A DNA stretch of 64,000 bases from Prado023 sp963798745 (GCA_963798745.1 CAWCUF010000001.1:620001-684000), one strand, 5' to 3'. Positions 36,984 through 46,158 are shown, numbered from the stretch's first letter. Notes: generated by a model not told the origin, from the sequence alone. Made by a program: numbers and translations.

Positions 36984-37415
36984 GTGGACATGAGCGGGCT
37001 GACGCCGAAGGCGGTCGTTCGGGCCGTCGGCGAGCACGGGTTCGGGGCGTTCGCGTCGTGTCGCGTTCGATCCAGGTTGCCGACGACCTGTTCCTGCTGG
37101 CCTCGGCGCGCATCGAGGACGGCGACCTCATCAACCATTCCTGCGACCCGACCTGCGGGCTGCTCGGCGAGACCGTCGTGGTGGCCAAGGACGACCTGCC
37201 CCGCGGTGCGGAGCTGACCTTCGACTACGGCACCTGCGACGCCAATGCCTACGACGAGCTCGACTGTGCGTGCGGGGCTTCGCGCTGCCGGGGCCGGGTC
37301 ACCGGCGCCGACTGGCGTTACGGGGATCCAGATGCGCAACAACGGCTGGTTCTCGCCCTACATCGCCCGGCGGATCTCTGCCCGGCACGGCCGCAGCGGG
37401 TCCGCACCGCTGTAG
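36984..37415 (+). pseudogene. Decayed SET-domain protein gene
   Basis: The start is well preserved (CCAGGAGGTGCCC then GTG), giving SGLTPKAVVRAVGEHGFGAF. The reading then jumps to another frame, with about 30 residues missing: QVADDLFLLAS, DGDLINHSCDPTCG, ELTFDYGTCDAN, CACGASRCRGRVTGADW. A second frameshift leads to MRNNGWFSPYIARRISARHG and a stop at 37413-37415. NHSCDPTC and FDYGT are the SET lysine methyltransferase core, and CACG-CRG is post-SET. Two frameshifts plus a deletion make it non-functional unless sequencing errors are responsible. Confidence 0.85.
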
Positions 37416-37424
37416 ATTCCCCCC

Positions 37425-38543
37425 ATGGCCGAGATGGGCGACCTCTTCGAGGACGAAGGCGACCAGCCCTCGCGCGTGATCTTCCCGAGCCGACGGCTGT
37501 CGGCGCGACGTTCCCTGGCCGTGCGGATCGGCATCGCGCTGTCGATCGTGCTGGTCACGACCCTGCTGGTGTACTTCGAGCGCGCGGGCTACGCAGACTT
37601 CGGGCAGGACAACGGGGTCTCGTTCACCGATGCGCTGTACTACTCGACGGTCACCCTGTCGACGACCGGCTACGGCGATATCGCCCCGGTCACCACCCGC
37701 ACCCGCATGGTCAATGTGCTCGTGATCACCCCACTGCGGTTCGCGTTCCTGATCGTGCTGGTCAGCACCACGGTGGAGGTGCTGACCCAGGCGGCCCGGG
37801 AGCGATCCCGGGTCAAGCGCTGGAGGAAACGTATGAAGGACCAGACCATCATCGTCGGCTTCGGCGTCAAGGGACAGGCGTCGCTGCGCTCGCTGCTGGC
37901 GCACGGGTTGGACGCACGCACGATCGTGGTGGTCGCCGCCGATCGATTCGCCGTGGCCGAGGCGACCCGGCGTGGTGTGACCGGGGTGGTGGGCGACGCG
38001 CGCAACGAGCAGGTGCTCCGCGATGCGGGGGTGCCCGAAGCCAAGCAGATCATCGTGGCCGCCGACCAGGACGACACCGCGATCATGGTCACCCTGCGGG
38101 TGCGCGCGATGGCCCCCACCGCCCTGATCATCGCCGCTGCCCGGGAGGCCTCAGCGGCCGAACTGCTTCGGCAGAGCGGCGCCGACCGGGTCATCACGCA
38201 CGCGGAGTCCGCGGGCAACCTGATGGGCCTGTCGATGCTGTCGGCCAACGTGGGCGCGATGATCGAGGACCTCATGGACACCGGCCGCGGCCTCGAGGTG
38301 GTCGAACGTCCGATCACGCGCGCCGAGATGGGCCTGGCGCCCGCCGACGTGCAGGCCGAGGGTGATCTGGTCCTGGCGGTCGTGCGCGAGGGCGCGGTGA
38401 TCCGCTTCGACCAGGGCGGGGTGCGCGTGCTCCAGCCCGGCGACCGGCTCGTGGTGATCCGCAGCGCGAAGGATGGGCCCACGCCAGCCGCGGCCGCGGC
38501 CAAGTCGAACAACCCGGCCAAGCCCAACAACCCGGCCAGGTAG
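37425..38543 (+). CDS. Two-helix potassium channel with RCK (TrkA-N/C) domains
   Basis: A 372-aa ion channel. Transmembrane helices about 33-52 and 95-118 flank the selectivity filter TVTLSTTGYGDIAP (TTGYGD, about residue 84). The cytoplasmic RCK N domain starts QTIIVGFGVKGQASL (about residue 140, NAD- or ligand-binding fold) and an RCK C domain follows (265-345). The C-terminal tail is Ala/Asn/Pro-rich. A TAGATT -10 box 6 nt before the ATG suggests a leaderless message. Confidence 0.93.
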   Translation: MAEMGDLFEDEGDQPSRVIFPSRRLSARRSLAVRIGIALSIVLVTTLLVYFERAGYADFGQDNGVSFTDALYYSTVTLSTTGYGDIAPVTTRTRMVNVLVITPLRFAFLIVLVSTTVEVLTQAARERSRVKRWRKRMKDQTIIVGFGVKGQASLRSLLAHGLDARTIVVVAADRFAVAEATRRGVTGVVGDARNEQVLRDAGVPEAKQIIVAADQDDTAIMVTLRVRAMAPTALIIAAAREASAAELLRQSGADRVITHAESAGNLMGLSMLSANVGAMIEDLMDTGRGLEVVERPITRAEMGLAPADVQAEGDLVLAVVREGAVIRFDQGGVRVLQPGDRLVVIRSAKDGPTPAAAAAKSNNPAKPNNPAR

Positions 38544-38574
38544 CCGGCCCCGAGTGTCCGGGCCGGCTACCTGG
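38536..38574. terminator. Hairpin covering the channel gene stop codon
   Basis: CCAGGTAGCCGGCCC (38536-38550) pairs perfectly with GGGCCGGCTACCTGG (38560-38574), 15 bp, 9-nt loop. The TAG stop lies inside the left arm. It is between convergent genes and can serve both. Confidence 0.8.
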
Positions 38575-38586
38575 CCGACGGGGGCG

Positions 38587-38952
38587 TCAGTAGCGGCGCA
38601 GTGGACCCGCCGCCAGGGCCGCGAACAGCTCGGCCTCGCTGAGCTGCGCGACGTCGTAGCTCATCTCGATGCTGTCGCTGACCTCGGGACCGGACAGGTC
38701 CAGGTGCGCGCGGGTGCGCCACCACGTGTGCGCGGCGCTCTCGTCGGCGACGCACGAGATGTCGCCGGCCTCATCCAGGGAGCCCAGGAGGATCGAGCCG
38801 GCGGGCGGCTGCTGGCCGGCCCGCAGGACTGCGGCGCCGTGCTCGGTCAGCATGACCGTGATGTCACCACGGGCCGCGGCCAGGGCGACGAGGTGGGCCT
38901 GTGCGGTCGGGCTGGCATCGACGTGGGACGGGGACTCGTCTGTGGTGAACAT
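38587..38952 (-). CDS. Hypothetical protein, weakly DUF779-like
   Basis: A 121-aa soluble protein. The layout PTAQAHLVALAAARGDITVML, then SILLGSLDEAGDISCVAD and a WWRTRAHLDLSG segment faintly recalls DUF779 proteins, but the Cys-rich centre of that family is missing. It ends just short of the shared hairpin. Codon use fits the neighbours. ATG at 38952. No function can be assigned. Confidence 0.6.
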   Translation of the reverse strand: MFTTDESPSHVDASPTAQAHLVALAAARGDITVMLTEHGAAVLRAGQQPPAGSILLGSLDEAGDISCVADESAAHTWWRTRAHLDLSGPEVSDSIEMSYDVAQLSEAELFAALAAGPLRRY

Positions 38953-39149
38953 GGGGCCTTCTCTCAGTCGTAGGGGGGTGGGACTGAGGCAAGCATTGCC
39001 ACCCCCGGCGGCTCGATCCAGCTACTGATGAGTTCTACCGGCGGGTAGTGTCGCGCTGCCCCGGACAGTGCTCGGCAGCGCCGGTCCGGGATCGCCGAAG
39101 GTGTGGGCGCTCGCGCCGGATCGAGCCCCCTCGACCGGGGTCGGTGAAC

Positions 39150-39182
39150 TTGACGCTGGCGTCAAGTTGACGCTAACGTCAA
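39150..39182 (+). promoter_or_regulatory. Tandem TetR-type operator within a leaderless promoter (carboxylase operon)
   Basis: Two palindromes, TTGACGCTGGCGTCAA (39150-39165) and TTGACGCTAACGTCAA (39167-39182). The first provides a -35 (TTGACG) and the second a -10 (TAACGT, 39174-39179) 18 bp away, with the GTG start 7 nt further on. The same layout recurs at 48209-48241 before the TetR gene. Confidence 0.85.
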
Positions 39183-39186
39183 GTTC

Positions 39187-40809
39187 GTGAAACCGGTGAT
39201 GCGCACGTCGGTGGACCCCCGCTCCGAGTCCTTCCGGGCCAACCGTGAGGCGATGCTGGCGTCCCTGTCCGAGATCGAGTCCCTCAACTCGACGGTGGTC
39301 GGCGGCGGTGGTTCGTCGAACCCTGCGAAGGCGGCGAAGGCGGTGGCCCGCCACCGTGATCGCGGCAAGCTGTTGCCCCGCGAGCGGATCGCGGCCCTGT
39401 TGGATGCCGACAGCCCGTTCCTCGAACTCTCCCCACTGGCCGGCTGGGGCTCCAAGGACGAGTTGGGCGTGGGCCTGGTCACCGGGATCGGCTGGGTGAA
39501 CGGCGTCGAGTGCCTGGTCAGCGCGAACGACCCCACCGTCAAGGGCGGTGCCCAGAGTCCGATGACGATGCACAAGGCGCTGCGGGCGATGGACATCGCG
39601 CAGCGCAACCGGCTGCCGCTGATCAACCTCACCGAGTCCGGGGGCGCCGACCTGCCCAACCAGGCCGAGGTGTTCGTGCCCGGGGGAGCGAGCTTCCGCA
39701 ACCTGACCCAGATGTCGGCCGCCGGCATCCCGACGATCACGTTGGTGTTCGGATCCTCGACCGCCGGCGGGGCCTACGTGCCCGGCATGAGCGACTACAT
39801 CGTGATGCAGAAGGAGTCGGCCAAGGTGTTCCTGGCCGGTCCGCCGCTGGTCAAGATGGCCATCAACGAGGATGCGATCGAGGAGGATCTCGGCGGGGCG
39901 GAGATGCACTCGAGGGTCTCGGGGCTCTCGGACTACCTGGCCCAGGACGAGCTCGACGCGCTGCGGATCGGGCGCGGCATCGTCGGGCACCTGAACTGGC
40001 GCAAGCTCGGCCCCGCACCGCGAGTGGCCAACCCGGCGGTCCCGGTGCTGGACCCCGACGAGCTGCTCGGTATCGCCAGCGCCGACGTGCGCGTGCCCTT
40101 CGACACCCGCGAGATCATCGCCCGGATCGTCGACGGCTCGGCGTTCGAGGAGTTCAAGGCGCCGTACGGCTCGCAACTGGTCACCGGCTGGGCGGAGCTT
40201 GCCGGCTACCCGGTGGGCATCATCGCCAACAACGGCATCCTGTTCAGCGAGGAGTCGCAGAAGTCCGCACAGTTCATCCAGCTGTGCAACCGGCACGACA
40301 CCCCGATCCTGTTCCTGCAGAACACCACCGGGTTCATGGTCGGCACCCGCTACGAGCAGCGCGGCATCATCAAGGACGGCGCGAAGCTGATCAACGCGGT
40401 CTCCAACTCCACCGTGCCGCACCTGACCCTGATGGTCGGCGCCTCCTACGGCGCGGGCAACTACGGCATGGCCGGCCGCGCCTTCAACCCGCGGTTCGTG
40501 TTCACCTGGCCCAACCACCGGATCGCGGTGATGGGGCCCAAGCAGCTCGGTGGGGTGATGGAGATCGTGGCGAAGGCGAAGGCCGAGAAGCTGGGCATCC
40601 CGTGGAGCGACGAGCAGTTCGCGCCGATGCGCGAGGGTCTCGAGGCGCAGGTGGAGCGCGAGTCCACCGCGCTGTTCGCCACCGGCCGGGTCTGGGACGA
40701 CGGGATCATCGACCCGCGCGACTCCCGGACCGTGCTGGGCCTGGCGCTCTCGGCAGTCCATTCCAACGAGGTCGCGGGGACGTCGAACTTCGGCGTCTTC
40801 CGGATGTGA
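39187..40809 (+). CDS. Acyl-CoA carboxylase, carboxyltransferase (beta) subunit
   Basis: A 540-aa crotonase-fold carboxyltransferase of the methylcrotonyl-CoA/geranyl-CoA carboxylase class, moving CO2 from biotin to an acyl-CoA. It shows HRDRGKLLPRERI, NLTESGGADLPNQAEVF, VFGSSTAGGAYVPGMSDY and GASYGAGNYGMAGRAF. The length fits MCC-beta or AtuC. The operator abuts the start, so GTG 39187 (or ATG 39199) is read from a leaderless mRNA. The alpha subunit follows after 8 bp. Substrate: 3-methylcrotonyl-CoA (leucine) or geranyl-CoA-like (terpene); not resolved by eye. Confidence 0.88.
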   Translation: MKPVMRTSVDPRSESFRANREAMLASLSEIESLNSTVVGGGGSSNPAKAAKAVARHRDRGKLLPRERIAALLDADSPFLELSPLAGWGSKDELGVGLVTGIGWVNGVECLVSANDPTVKGGAQSPMTMHKALRAMDIAQRNRLPLINLTESGGADLPNQAEVFVPGGASFRNLTQMSAAGIPTITLVFGSSTAGGAYVPGMSDYIVMQKESAKVFLAGPPLVKMAINEDAIEEDLGGAEMHSRVSGLSDYLAQDELDALRIGRGIVGHLNWRKLGPAPRVANPAVPVLDPDELLGIASADVRVPFDTREIIARIVDGSAFEEFKAPYGSQLVTGWAELAGYPVGIIANNGILFSEESQKSAQFIQLCNRHDTPILFLQNTTGFMVGTRYEQRGIIKDGAKLINAVSNSTVPHLTLMVGASYGAGNYGMAGRAFNPRFVFTWPNHRIAVMGPKQLGGVMEIVAKAKAEKLGIPWSDEQFAPMREGLEAQVERESTALFATGRVWDDGIIDPRDSRTVLGLALSAVHSNEVAGTSNFGVFRM

Positions 40810-40817
40810 GGGCACCC

Positions 40818-42956
40818 ATGGCACAGCGCACGATCACCCGGATCCTGGTGGCCAACCGCGGCGAGATCGCCCGACGCGTCATCCGCACCGCGCACGCGAT
40901 GGGCCACCAGGCGGTGGCGATCCACTCCGACCCGGATGCCGACGCGCCGTTCGTGCGCGATGCGGACCTCGCGGTCTCGATCGGTGGGCGGACGTCGACG
41001 GAGTCCTACCTCGTCGCGCAGAAGGTGCTGGATGCCGCGCGCCGGGCCGGGGCCGACTCGATCCATCCAGGCTACGGGTTCCTGTCGGAGAACCCCGACT
41101 TCGCGCGGGCGGTCACCGAGGCCGGGCTGGTCTGGATCGGCCCGACGCCCGAGTCGATGAACGCGATGGCGCTCAAGGTCGAGGCCAAGCGCCTGGTCGC
41201 CGCCGCCGGCGTCCCCCTGGTGCCCGGCGCCGAGCTGGCCTCGGATGCCAGCGACGCCGACATCGTTGCCGCCGGTGCCGAGGTGGGCCTGCCGCTGCTG
41301 GTCAAGGCGTCGGCCGGTGGTGGCGGCAAGGGGATGCGCCTGGTCCGCGACGCGGCCGACCTGCTGGAGGCGGTGTCCGGGGCGCGCAACGAGGCCGCCT
41401 CGGCGTTCGGTGACCCGACCGTGTTCCTCGAGCGCTACCTCGAGCGGGGTCGACACGTCGAGGTCCAGGTGTTCGGCGACACCCACGGCAACGTCGTGCA
41501 CTGCTTCGAGCGGGAGTGCTCCATCCAGCGCCGTCACCAGAAGGTGGTTGAGGAGTCCCCGTCCCCGGGAGCCACTGCAGCGACGCTGGAGTCGATGTAT
41601 GCCGCGGCCGTGGCTGCCGCGCGGGCCATCGACTACGTCGGCGCGGGCACGGTGGAGTTCATGGTCGCCGGCGAGGGCGCCGACCAGGAGTTCTACTTCC
41701 TGGAGATGAACACCCGCCTGCAGGTGGAGCACCCGGTCACCGAGGAGGTCACCGGCCTGGACCTTGTCGAGTGGCAGGTCCGCGTCGCTGCCGGCGAGCC
41801 GCTTCCGTTGGCACAGGAGGAGATCACTCGATCGGGGCACGCGATCGAGGTGCGGCTCTACTCCGAGGACCCCTCCCGCGGCTACCTGCCGGGCATGGGT
41901 CGGATCGAGTGCTTCGAGGTCGATGCGGCGCCCGGCATCCGGGTGGAGTCCGGGGTTCGGACGGGGTCGGAGGTCAGCGCGTTCTACGACCCGATGCTGG
42001 CCAAGCTGATCGCCCACGGGGGGACGCGGGAGGTGGCTGCGGCGACGCTGGCGGCCAGCCTGGAGAGCCTGCGCGTGGCGGGGGTGCCGACCAACCGGGA
42101 ATCGTTGGCCGCGATCCTGCGGTCGCCTGAGTTCCTGGCCGGGGACACCACGACGGCCTTCCTGGACGAGAACCCGCTGGTGGCCACCCCGATCGTGGCG
42201 CGTCGCGAGCTGGCGCTGCACCTGGCGGCTGCCGCGCTGGGCCTGGCTGAGCAGGAGCGGGTCGGCCAGCCGTGGGCGGCACTCGCTCCGGCCGGCTGGC
42301 GCAACATCGCGGCCGTGCCCGAGGTGCGCCGGTTCGGCTACTCCGAGTTCGGCGTCGACCTGGCGGTCGAGGTGCGCTACACCCGCGATCGCGCCGGTGG
42401 CCTGGACATCGTCCTGGCCGGTGACGGGGTCGAGTCCGGGGAGCCGGCGCTTGAGGACGCGGCGCATGCGACACAGGTGGCCGCGCGGGCTGCGCTGTTC
42501 GACGAGGAGTCCGCGGAGCAGGCGTCTGAGTTCGAGGTGGGGCTGCCACCCCTGCCACCGGCCCTGCGTGTCGACCGGACCCGCGCCGAGGGCGACCAGG
42601 TGATGGTCGAGGTCGACGGGGTCGGCGGCTGGTTCGCCGTGCGGCGGGCGGGTGATTGGGTGCTGGTCACCGGCCTGGGCCGCACGACCGTGTTCCGCGT
42701 GCTCCCGCGTCACCCGGACGCCGCCGAGCACGGTCACGATCACGGTCTGGTGTCCCCGGTGCCCGGGACGGTGACCGCAGTGCTGGTCGGCGCGGGTGAT
42801 GCCGTGGCCGAGGGCGACACCCTGGTCATCCTCGAGGCGATGAAGATGGAGCACCGGATCAAGGCCGACGCCGACGGCGTGGTCGAGGAGATCCGGGTGG
42901 CCGTCGGCGACTCGGTGGACGCCCACCACGTGGTGGCGGTCCTCGAGGAGGCGTAA
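40818..42956 (+). CDS. Acyl-CoA carboxylase biotin-carrying (alpha) subunit
   Basis: A 712-aa subunit. Biotin carboxylase domain 1-450 (ILVANRGEIARRVIRTA, KASAGGGGKGMRLV, FLEMNTRLQVEHPVTE), a middle linking domain, and a C-terminal biotinyl domain (about 640-712) with the biotinylated lysine in LEAMKMEHR (about residue 676). It forms an alpha6-beta6-type carboxylase with the upstream beta subunit (MCC/GCC family). ATG at 40818. A truncated gene on the other strand runs into its 3' end. Confidence 0.93.
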   Translation: MAQRTITRILVANRGEIARRVIRTAHAMGHQAVAIHSDPDADAPFVRDADLAVSIGGRTSTESYLVAQKVLDAARRAGADSIHPGYGFLSENPDFARAVTEAGLVWIGPTPESMNAMALKVEAKRLVAAAGVPLVPGAELASDASDADIVAAGAEVGLPLLVKASAGGGGKGMRLVRDAADLLEAVSGARNEAASAFGDPTVFLERYLERGRHVEVQVFGDTHGNVVHCFERECSIQRRHQKVVEESPSPGATAATLESMYAAAVAAARAIDYVGAGTVEFMVAGEGADQEFYFLEMNTRLQVEHPVTEEVTGLDLVEWQVRVAAGEPLPLAQEEITRSGHAIEVRLYSEDPSRGYLPGMGRIECFEVDAAPGIRVESGVRTGSEVSAFYDPMLAKLIAHGGTREVAAATLAASLESLRVAGVPTNRESLAAILRSPEFLAGDTTTAFLDENPLVATPIVARRELALHLAAAALGLAEQERVGQPWAALAPAGWRNIAAVPEVRRFGYSEFGVDLAVEVRYTRDRAGGLDIVLAGDGVESGEPALEDAAHATQVAARAALFDEESAEQASEFEVGLPPLPPALRVDRTRAEGDQVMVEVDGVGGWFAVRRAGDWVLVTGLGRTTVFRVLPRHPDAAEHGHDHGLVSPVPGTVTAVLVGAGDAVAEGDTLVILEAMKMEHRIKADADGVVEEIRVAVGDSVDAHHVVAVLEEA

Positions 42957-43339
42957 CCCCCCGCTGGGGTCTTGGCGGCCAGCGGTTCGCCGGGCAGCGC
43001 CCGGATCTGCCAGTCCGTGCAGAGGTTCAGGACGCGTGCGTTCAGCGGCAGGAAGGCCGCGAGGGTGTCCTGCACCACGGGCCGGGCGCCGGCTGTGTCC
43101 AACTCGGTCGCCAACTGGCGCTCGTTCGCGACCCGCCCGGCCTCGGTGAGCGACCTGCCGCCGGTGCCGGCGAACTCGGCATGGCGCACCCATCCGCAGG
43201 CTTCGAAGTCCACCAGCAACTGCGCGACGTCGTCGGAGACGAGGTCGGAGCGCCTGGCCAGCGCGCGGGCATCTGCCAGACCCGCGAGCCGCACCGCATG
43301 CAGCGCCAGCAGGTCGGGGGAGGAGCGGAACTCGGACAT
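42957..43339 (-). pseudogene. 3'-truncated gene for a helix-turn-helix-type regulator
   Basis: Starts at ATG 43339 behind GAGAGGATG and encodes LLALHAVRLAGLADARALAR, LLVDFEACGWVRHAEFAGTG, RSLTEAGRVANERQLATELD and FLPLNARVLNLCTDWQIRAL, an actinobacterial winged-helix-like protein that is normally over 200 aa. Similarity stops at about residue 125, exactly where the carboxylase alpha stop codon lies. The frame then runs 217 bp antisense into that gene, ending at 42740 with no family resemblance. The 3' half was probably lost in a deletion. Confidence 0.75.
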
Positions 43340-43410
43340 GGCGGCATCCTCTCCCGCGCCAGGACCTGCTGGGGGTGGCACGAGCCCGCCGGCGGGAGCA
43401 TGCTTGAGGC

Positions 43411-44553
43411 ATGGGCAACGGTGCCCCGAACCAGTACAGCCCCGACGGGACTGCGGTTTCGGTTGCCCCGCCGCTGGAAACCTGGCCGACGACGTGGTGG
43501 CACGCCCTCCCCGACGGCCGGGTGCAGTGCGACCTGTGTCCGCGGGAGTGCCGGCTGCACGAGGGCCAGCGCGGGCTCTGCTTCGTCCGGGCGTGCCAGG
43601 ACGGCGCGATCGTGTCGACCACCTACGGCCGATCCTCGGGCTACTGCGTGGACCCGATCGAGAAGAAGCCGCTGAACCACTTCCTGCCCGGCTCGTCGGT
43701 GCTGTCGTTCGGCACCGCGGGCTGCAACCTGACCTGCAAGTTCTGCCAGAACTGGGACATCTCCAAGTCCCGGGACATCGACACACTGGCTGACAGCGCC
43801 AGCCCCACCGCCATCGCCACCGCCGCGGCTCGGCTGGGCTGCCGCAGCGTCGCGTTCACCTACAACGACCCGGTGATCTTCGCCGAGTACGCCATCGACA
43901 CCGCCATCGCCGCCCGCGAGGTGGGCATCCGCACGGTGGCGGTCACCGCCGGGTACATCAACCCCGAGCCGCGCGCGGAGTTCTACCGGCACATGGACGC
44001 GGCCAACATCGACCTCAAGGGATTCTCGCCGGAGTTCTACCACCGGCTCTGCGGCGCGGACCTGGCCCGGGTGCTGGACACCATCGAGTACGTGGCCACC
44101 CGGACCGACACCTGGCTGGAACTGACCACGCTGGTCATCCCCGGGCACAACGACTCCGACGAGGAACTCGACGCCATGACCCGCTGGGTCGTGGCGCACT
44201 GTGGTCCGGATGTGCCGATGCACTTCAGCGCGTTCCACCCCGACTGGAAGATGCGTGACGTGCCGCCCACGCCGCCCGCGACCCTGACCCGGGCACGCGA
44301 CATCGCCCTGGCCAACGGCGTGCGCTACGCCTACACCGGCAACGTGTCCGACCGTGCCGGGGACACCACACGCTGCCCGGGATGCGGGCGGCCGGTGATC
44401 GAGCGCGACTGGTACCAGATCCGCGCCTACCGGCTCGACGAGCGGGGGCACTGCGTGGCCTGTGGCGCGTCGGTCGACGGCGTGTTCGACGGGCCGGTGG
44501 GAGATTGGGGGCGGCGCCGGTTGCCGGTGCGCCTGGCCGAGGTGCTGGCATGA
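43411..44553 (+). CDS. amrS: AmmeMemoRadiSam system radical SAM enzyme AmrS
   Basis: A 380-aa radical SAM protein. The 4Fe-4S cysteines are in FGTAGCNLTCKFCQNWD (CxxxCxxC, about residue 105). Before it are CDLCPRECRL and GLCFVRACQDG, and after it FTYNDPVIFAEYAID. A C-terminal zinc-ribbon-like pair (RCPGCGRPV, HCVACGAS) is present. Radical SAM proteins of this clade occur with Memo and AMMECR1, as here. The reaction is unknown to me. ATG at 43411; no good ribosome site, CATGCT 6 nt upstream could be a leaderless -10. Confidence 0.92.
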   Translation: MGNGAPNQYSPDGTAVSVAPPLETWPTTWWHALPDGRVQCDLCPRECRLHEGQRGLCFVRACQDGAIVSTTYGRSSGYCVDPIEKKPLNHFLPGSSVLSFGTAGCNLTCKFCQNWDISKSRDIDTLADSASPTAIATAAARLGCRSVAFTYNDPVIFAEYAIDTAIAAREVGIRTVAVTAGYINPEPRAEFYRHMDAANIDLKGFSPEFYHRLCGADLARVLDTIEYVATRTDTWLELTTLVIPGHNDSDEELDAMTRWVVAHCGPDVPMHFSAFHPDWKMRDVPPTPPATLTRARDIALANGVRYAYTGNVSDRAGDTTRCPGCGRPVIERDWYQIRAYRLDERGHCVACGASVDGVFDGPVGDWGRRRLPVRLAEVLA

Positions 44554-44595
44554 CCGGATCGGGGCCCGTCGGGGCACGGTGAGGAGGGCACGGCC

Positions 44596-46158
44596 ATGAG
44601 GTGGCCAGGCAGCCACGAGGAACCGCAGGACACCTACGCCGGCTGGGTTCGGGACCCTGCGGTCGCTGGGCGGTTCTATCCGGGCGACCCGGACCGCCTG
44701 TCCGTCGAGATCGACGGTTACCTGGCGCGGGGGCGTGCGGCCCTGGCGCAGCAGCCACCGGTCCTCGGAGCTCGGGCAACGATCCGACTGGTCGGCATCG
44801 TGGTGCCGCACGCCGGCACGATCTACTCGGGGCCGACGGCGGGCTACGCCTATGCGGCCATCGATCCGGCCTCGGTACAGCGCGTGGTGCTGCTCGGTCC
44901 GGCGCACTACGTGGCCGTGGACGGCATCGGGATCAGCAGCGCCAGCGCATGGCGCACTCCCCTGGGTGACGTGCCGCTCGATGGCGACCTCGCCGCCGAC
45001 CTGCGAGCCACCGTCGACGCCGTCGTGCCCGCTGACCCCGCGCACGCCCCGGAGCACAGCCTCGAGGTGCAGCTGCCGTTCCTGCAGCGCGTGCTCGCCC
45101 CGGGTTGGGCGCTCGTACCGCTGATCGTGGGGCCGTCACTGGCGCAGGAGGTCGGGGCGGTGATCGCCCGCTGCGCCGCGCTGCCAAGCACTCTGGTCGT
45201 GGTGTCCACCGACCTGTCGCACTACCTGGACCACGAGTCCGCGCTGGCCGCCGACGCCCGCACGATCGCCACCATCCTGGCCCGCGACCCGCAAGGGTTG
45301 CAGGCGGCCGATGCGTGCGGTCGCAATCCGTTGCGCGGCCTGCTCGCCGCGGCAGCGGACGCCGACTGGGCGGTGCGCCTGCTGGACTCGCGCACCTCTG
45401 GGGACACGGCCGGTGATCGCGACCGAGTCGTCGGCTACGCGGCGTTCGCCGTCACCGCCGGCGACGGCGTCCGCGGGGTCGACGGCACAAGATCCGGCGC
45501 CGGTGCCGATCTTGGACCGGACCCGGCCGTCGCGGTCGGCCGATCCGAGCCTGACCTTGGCCGGATCGCGGCGCCCGCCCGCATGGCTCTGCTGGCCCTG
45601 GCGCGGCACACGATCGAGTCCGCGCTGAAGACCGGGCACCGACCCCGGCTGGGCGCCGACGGCTGGCCCGAGGACTGGGGCCCGGGCATTGGGCCTCCCG
45701 ACGATCCGGTGCTGCGCGAGCCGGGCGCTGCGTTCGTCACTCTGCGCTCCGAGCAGGGCGACCTGCTCGGGTGCATCGGTTCCCTGACCCCGCACCAGTC
45801 GCTGGTCGCTGACGTGGCCCAGCATGCCTACGACGCGGCCTTCAGCGACCCGAGGTTCGCGCCCATGACCCGCGACCGCGCGGTTGGCATGGTCATCGAC
45901 ATCTCCGTGCTGAGCCCGACCCGCGCGTTCCGCTGCTCGGGGTACGACGACCTGCTCGCGCGGCTGCCGGTCGGCAGTGGGGTCCTCGTCCAGGCAGGTC
46001 GGCATCGCGCAACCTTCCTGCCGGCCGTCTGGGAGCAGTTGCCGGAACCGGCTGCGTTCCTGGCCGCGCTCTGGCGCAAGGCGGGGATGCCCCCCGGGCA
46101 GTGGCCATCCGGCACCCGGATCGAGCTCTACGACTCCGAGGAGTTCGCCGAAGGGTGA
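44596..46158 (+). CDS. amrB-amrA: Memo (AmrB) - AMMECR1 (AmrA) fusion protein
   Basis: A 520-aa fusion of the two non-radical-SAM partners. Residues about 18-290 are Memo-like (VPHAGTIYSG, LLGPAHYVAVDG, STDLSHYLDHE, DACGRNPLRG: the His and Cys metal-site residues). A linker rich in Gly/Asp (about 290-320) leads to AMMECR1 (325-515), with LLGCIGSLTPHQSL where the hallmark motif is LRGCIG, so the Arg is replaced by Leu. ATG follows GAGGAGGGC. It is 42 bp after amrS, same operon. Confidence 0.92.
   Translation: MRWPGSHEEPQDTYAGWVRDPAVAGRFYPGDPDRLSVEIDGYLARGRAALAQQPPVLGARATIRLVGIVVPHAGTIYSGPTAGYAYAAIDPASVQRVVLLGPAHYVAVDGIGISSASAWRTPLGDVPLDGDLAADLRATVDAVVPADPAHAPEHSLEVQLPFLQRVLAPGWALVPLIVGPSLAQEVGAVIARCAALPSTLVVVSTDLSHYLDHESALAADARTIATILARDPQGLQAADACGRNPLRGLLAAAADADWAVRLLDSRTSGDTAGDRDRVVGYAAFAVTAGDGVRGVDGTRSGAGADLGPDPAVAVGRSEPDLGRIAAPARMALLALARHTIESALKTGHRPRLGADGWPEDWGPGIGPPDDPVLREPGAAFVTLRSEQGDLLGCIGSLTPHQSLVADVAQHAYDAAFSDPRFAPMTRDRAVGMVIDISVLSPTRAFRCSGYDDLLARLPVGSGVLVQAGRHRATFLPAVWEQLPEPAAFLAALWRKAGMPPGQWPSGTRIELYDSEEFAEG

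Noticed and set aside
40461..43622. 1053-codon minus-strand frame over the carboxylase genes
   Set aside because: Antisense to two clear enzymes; no similarity.
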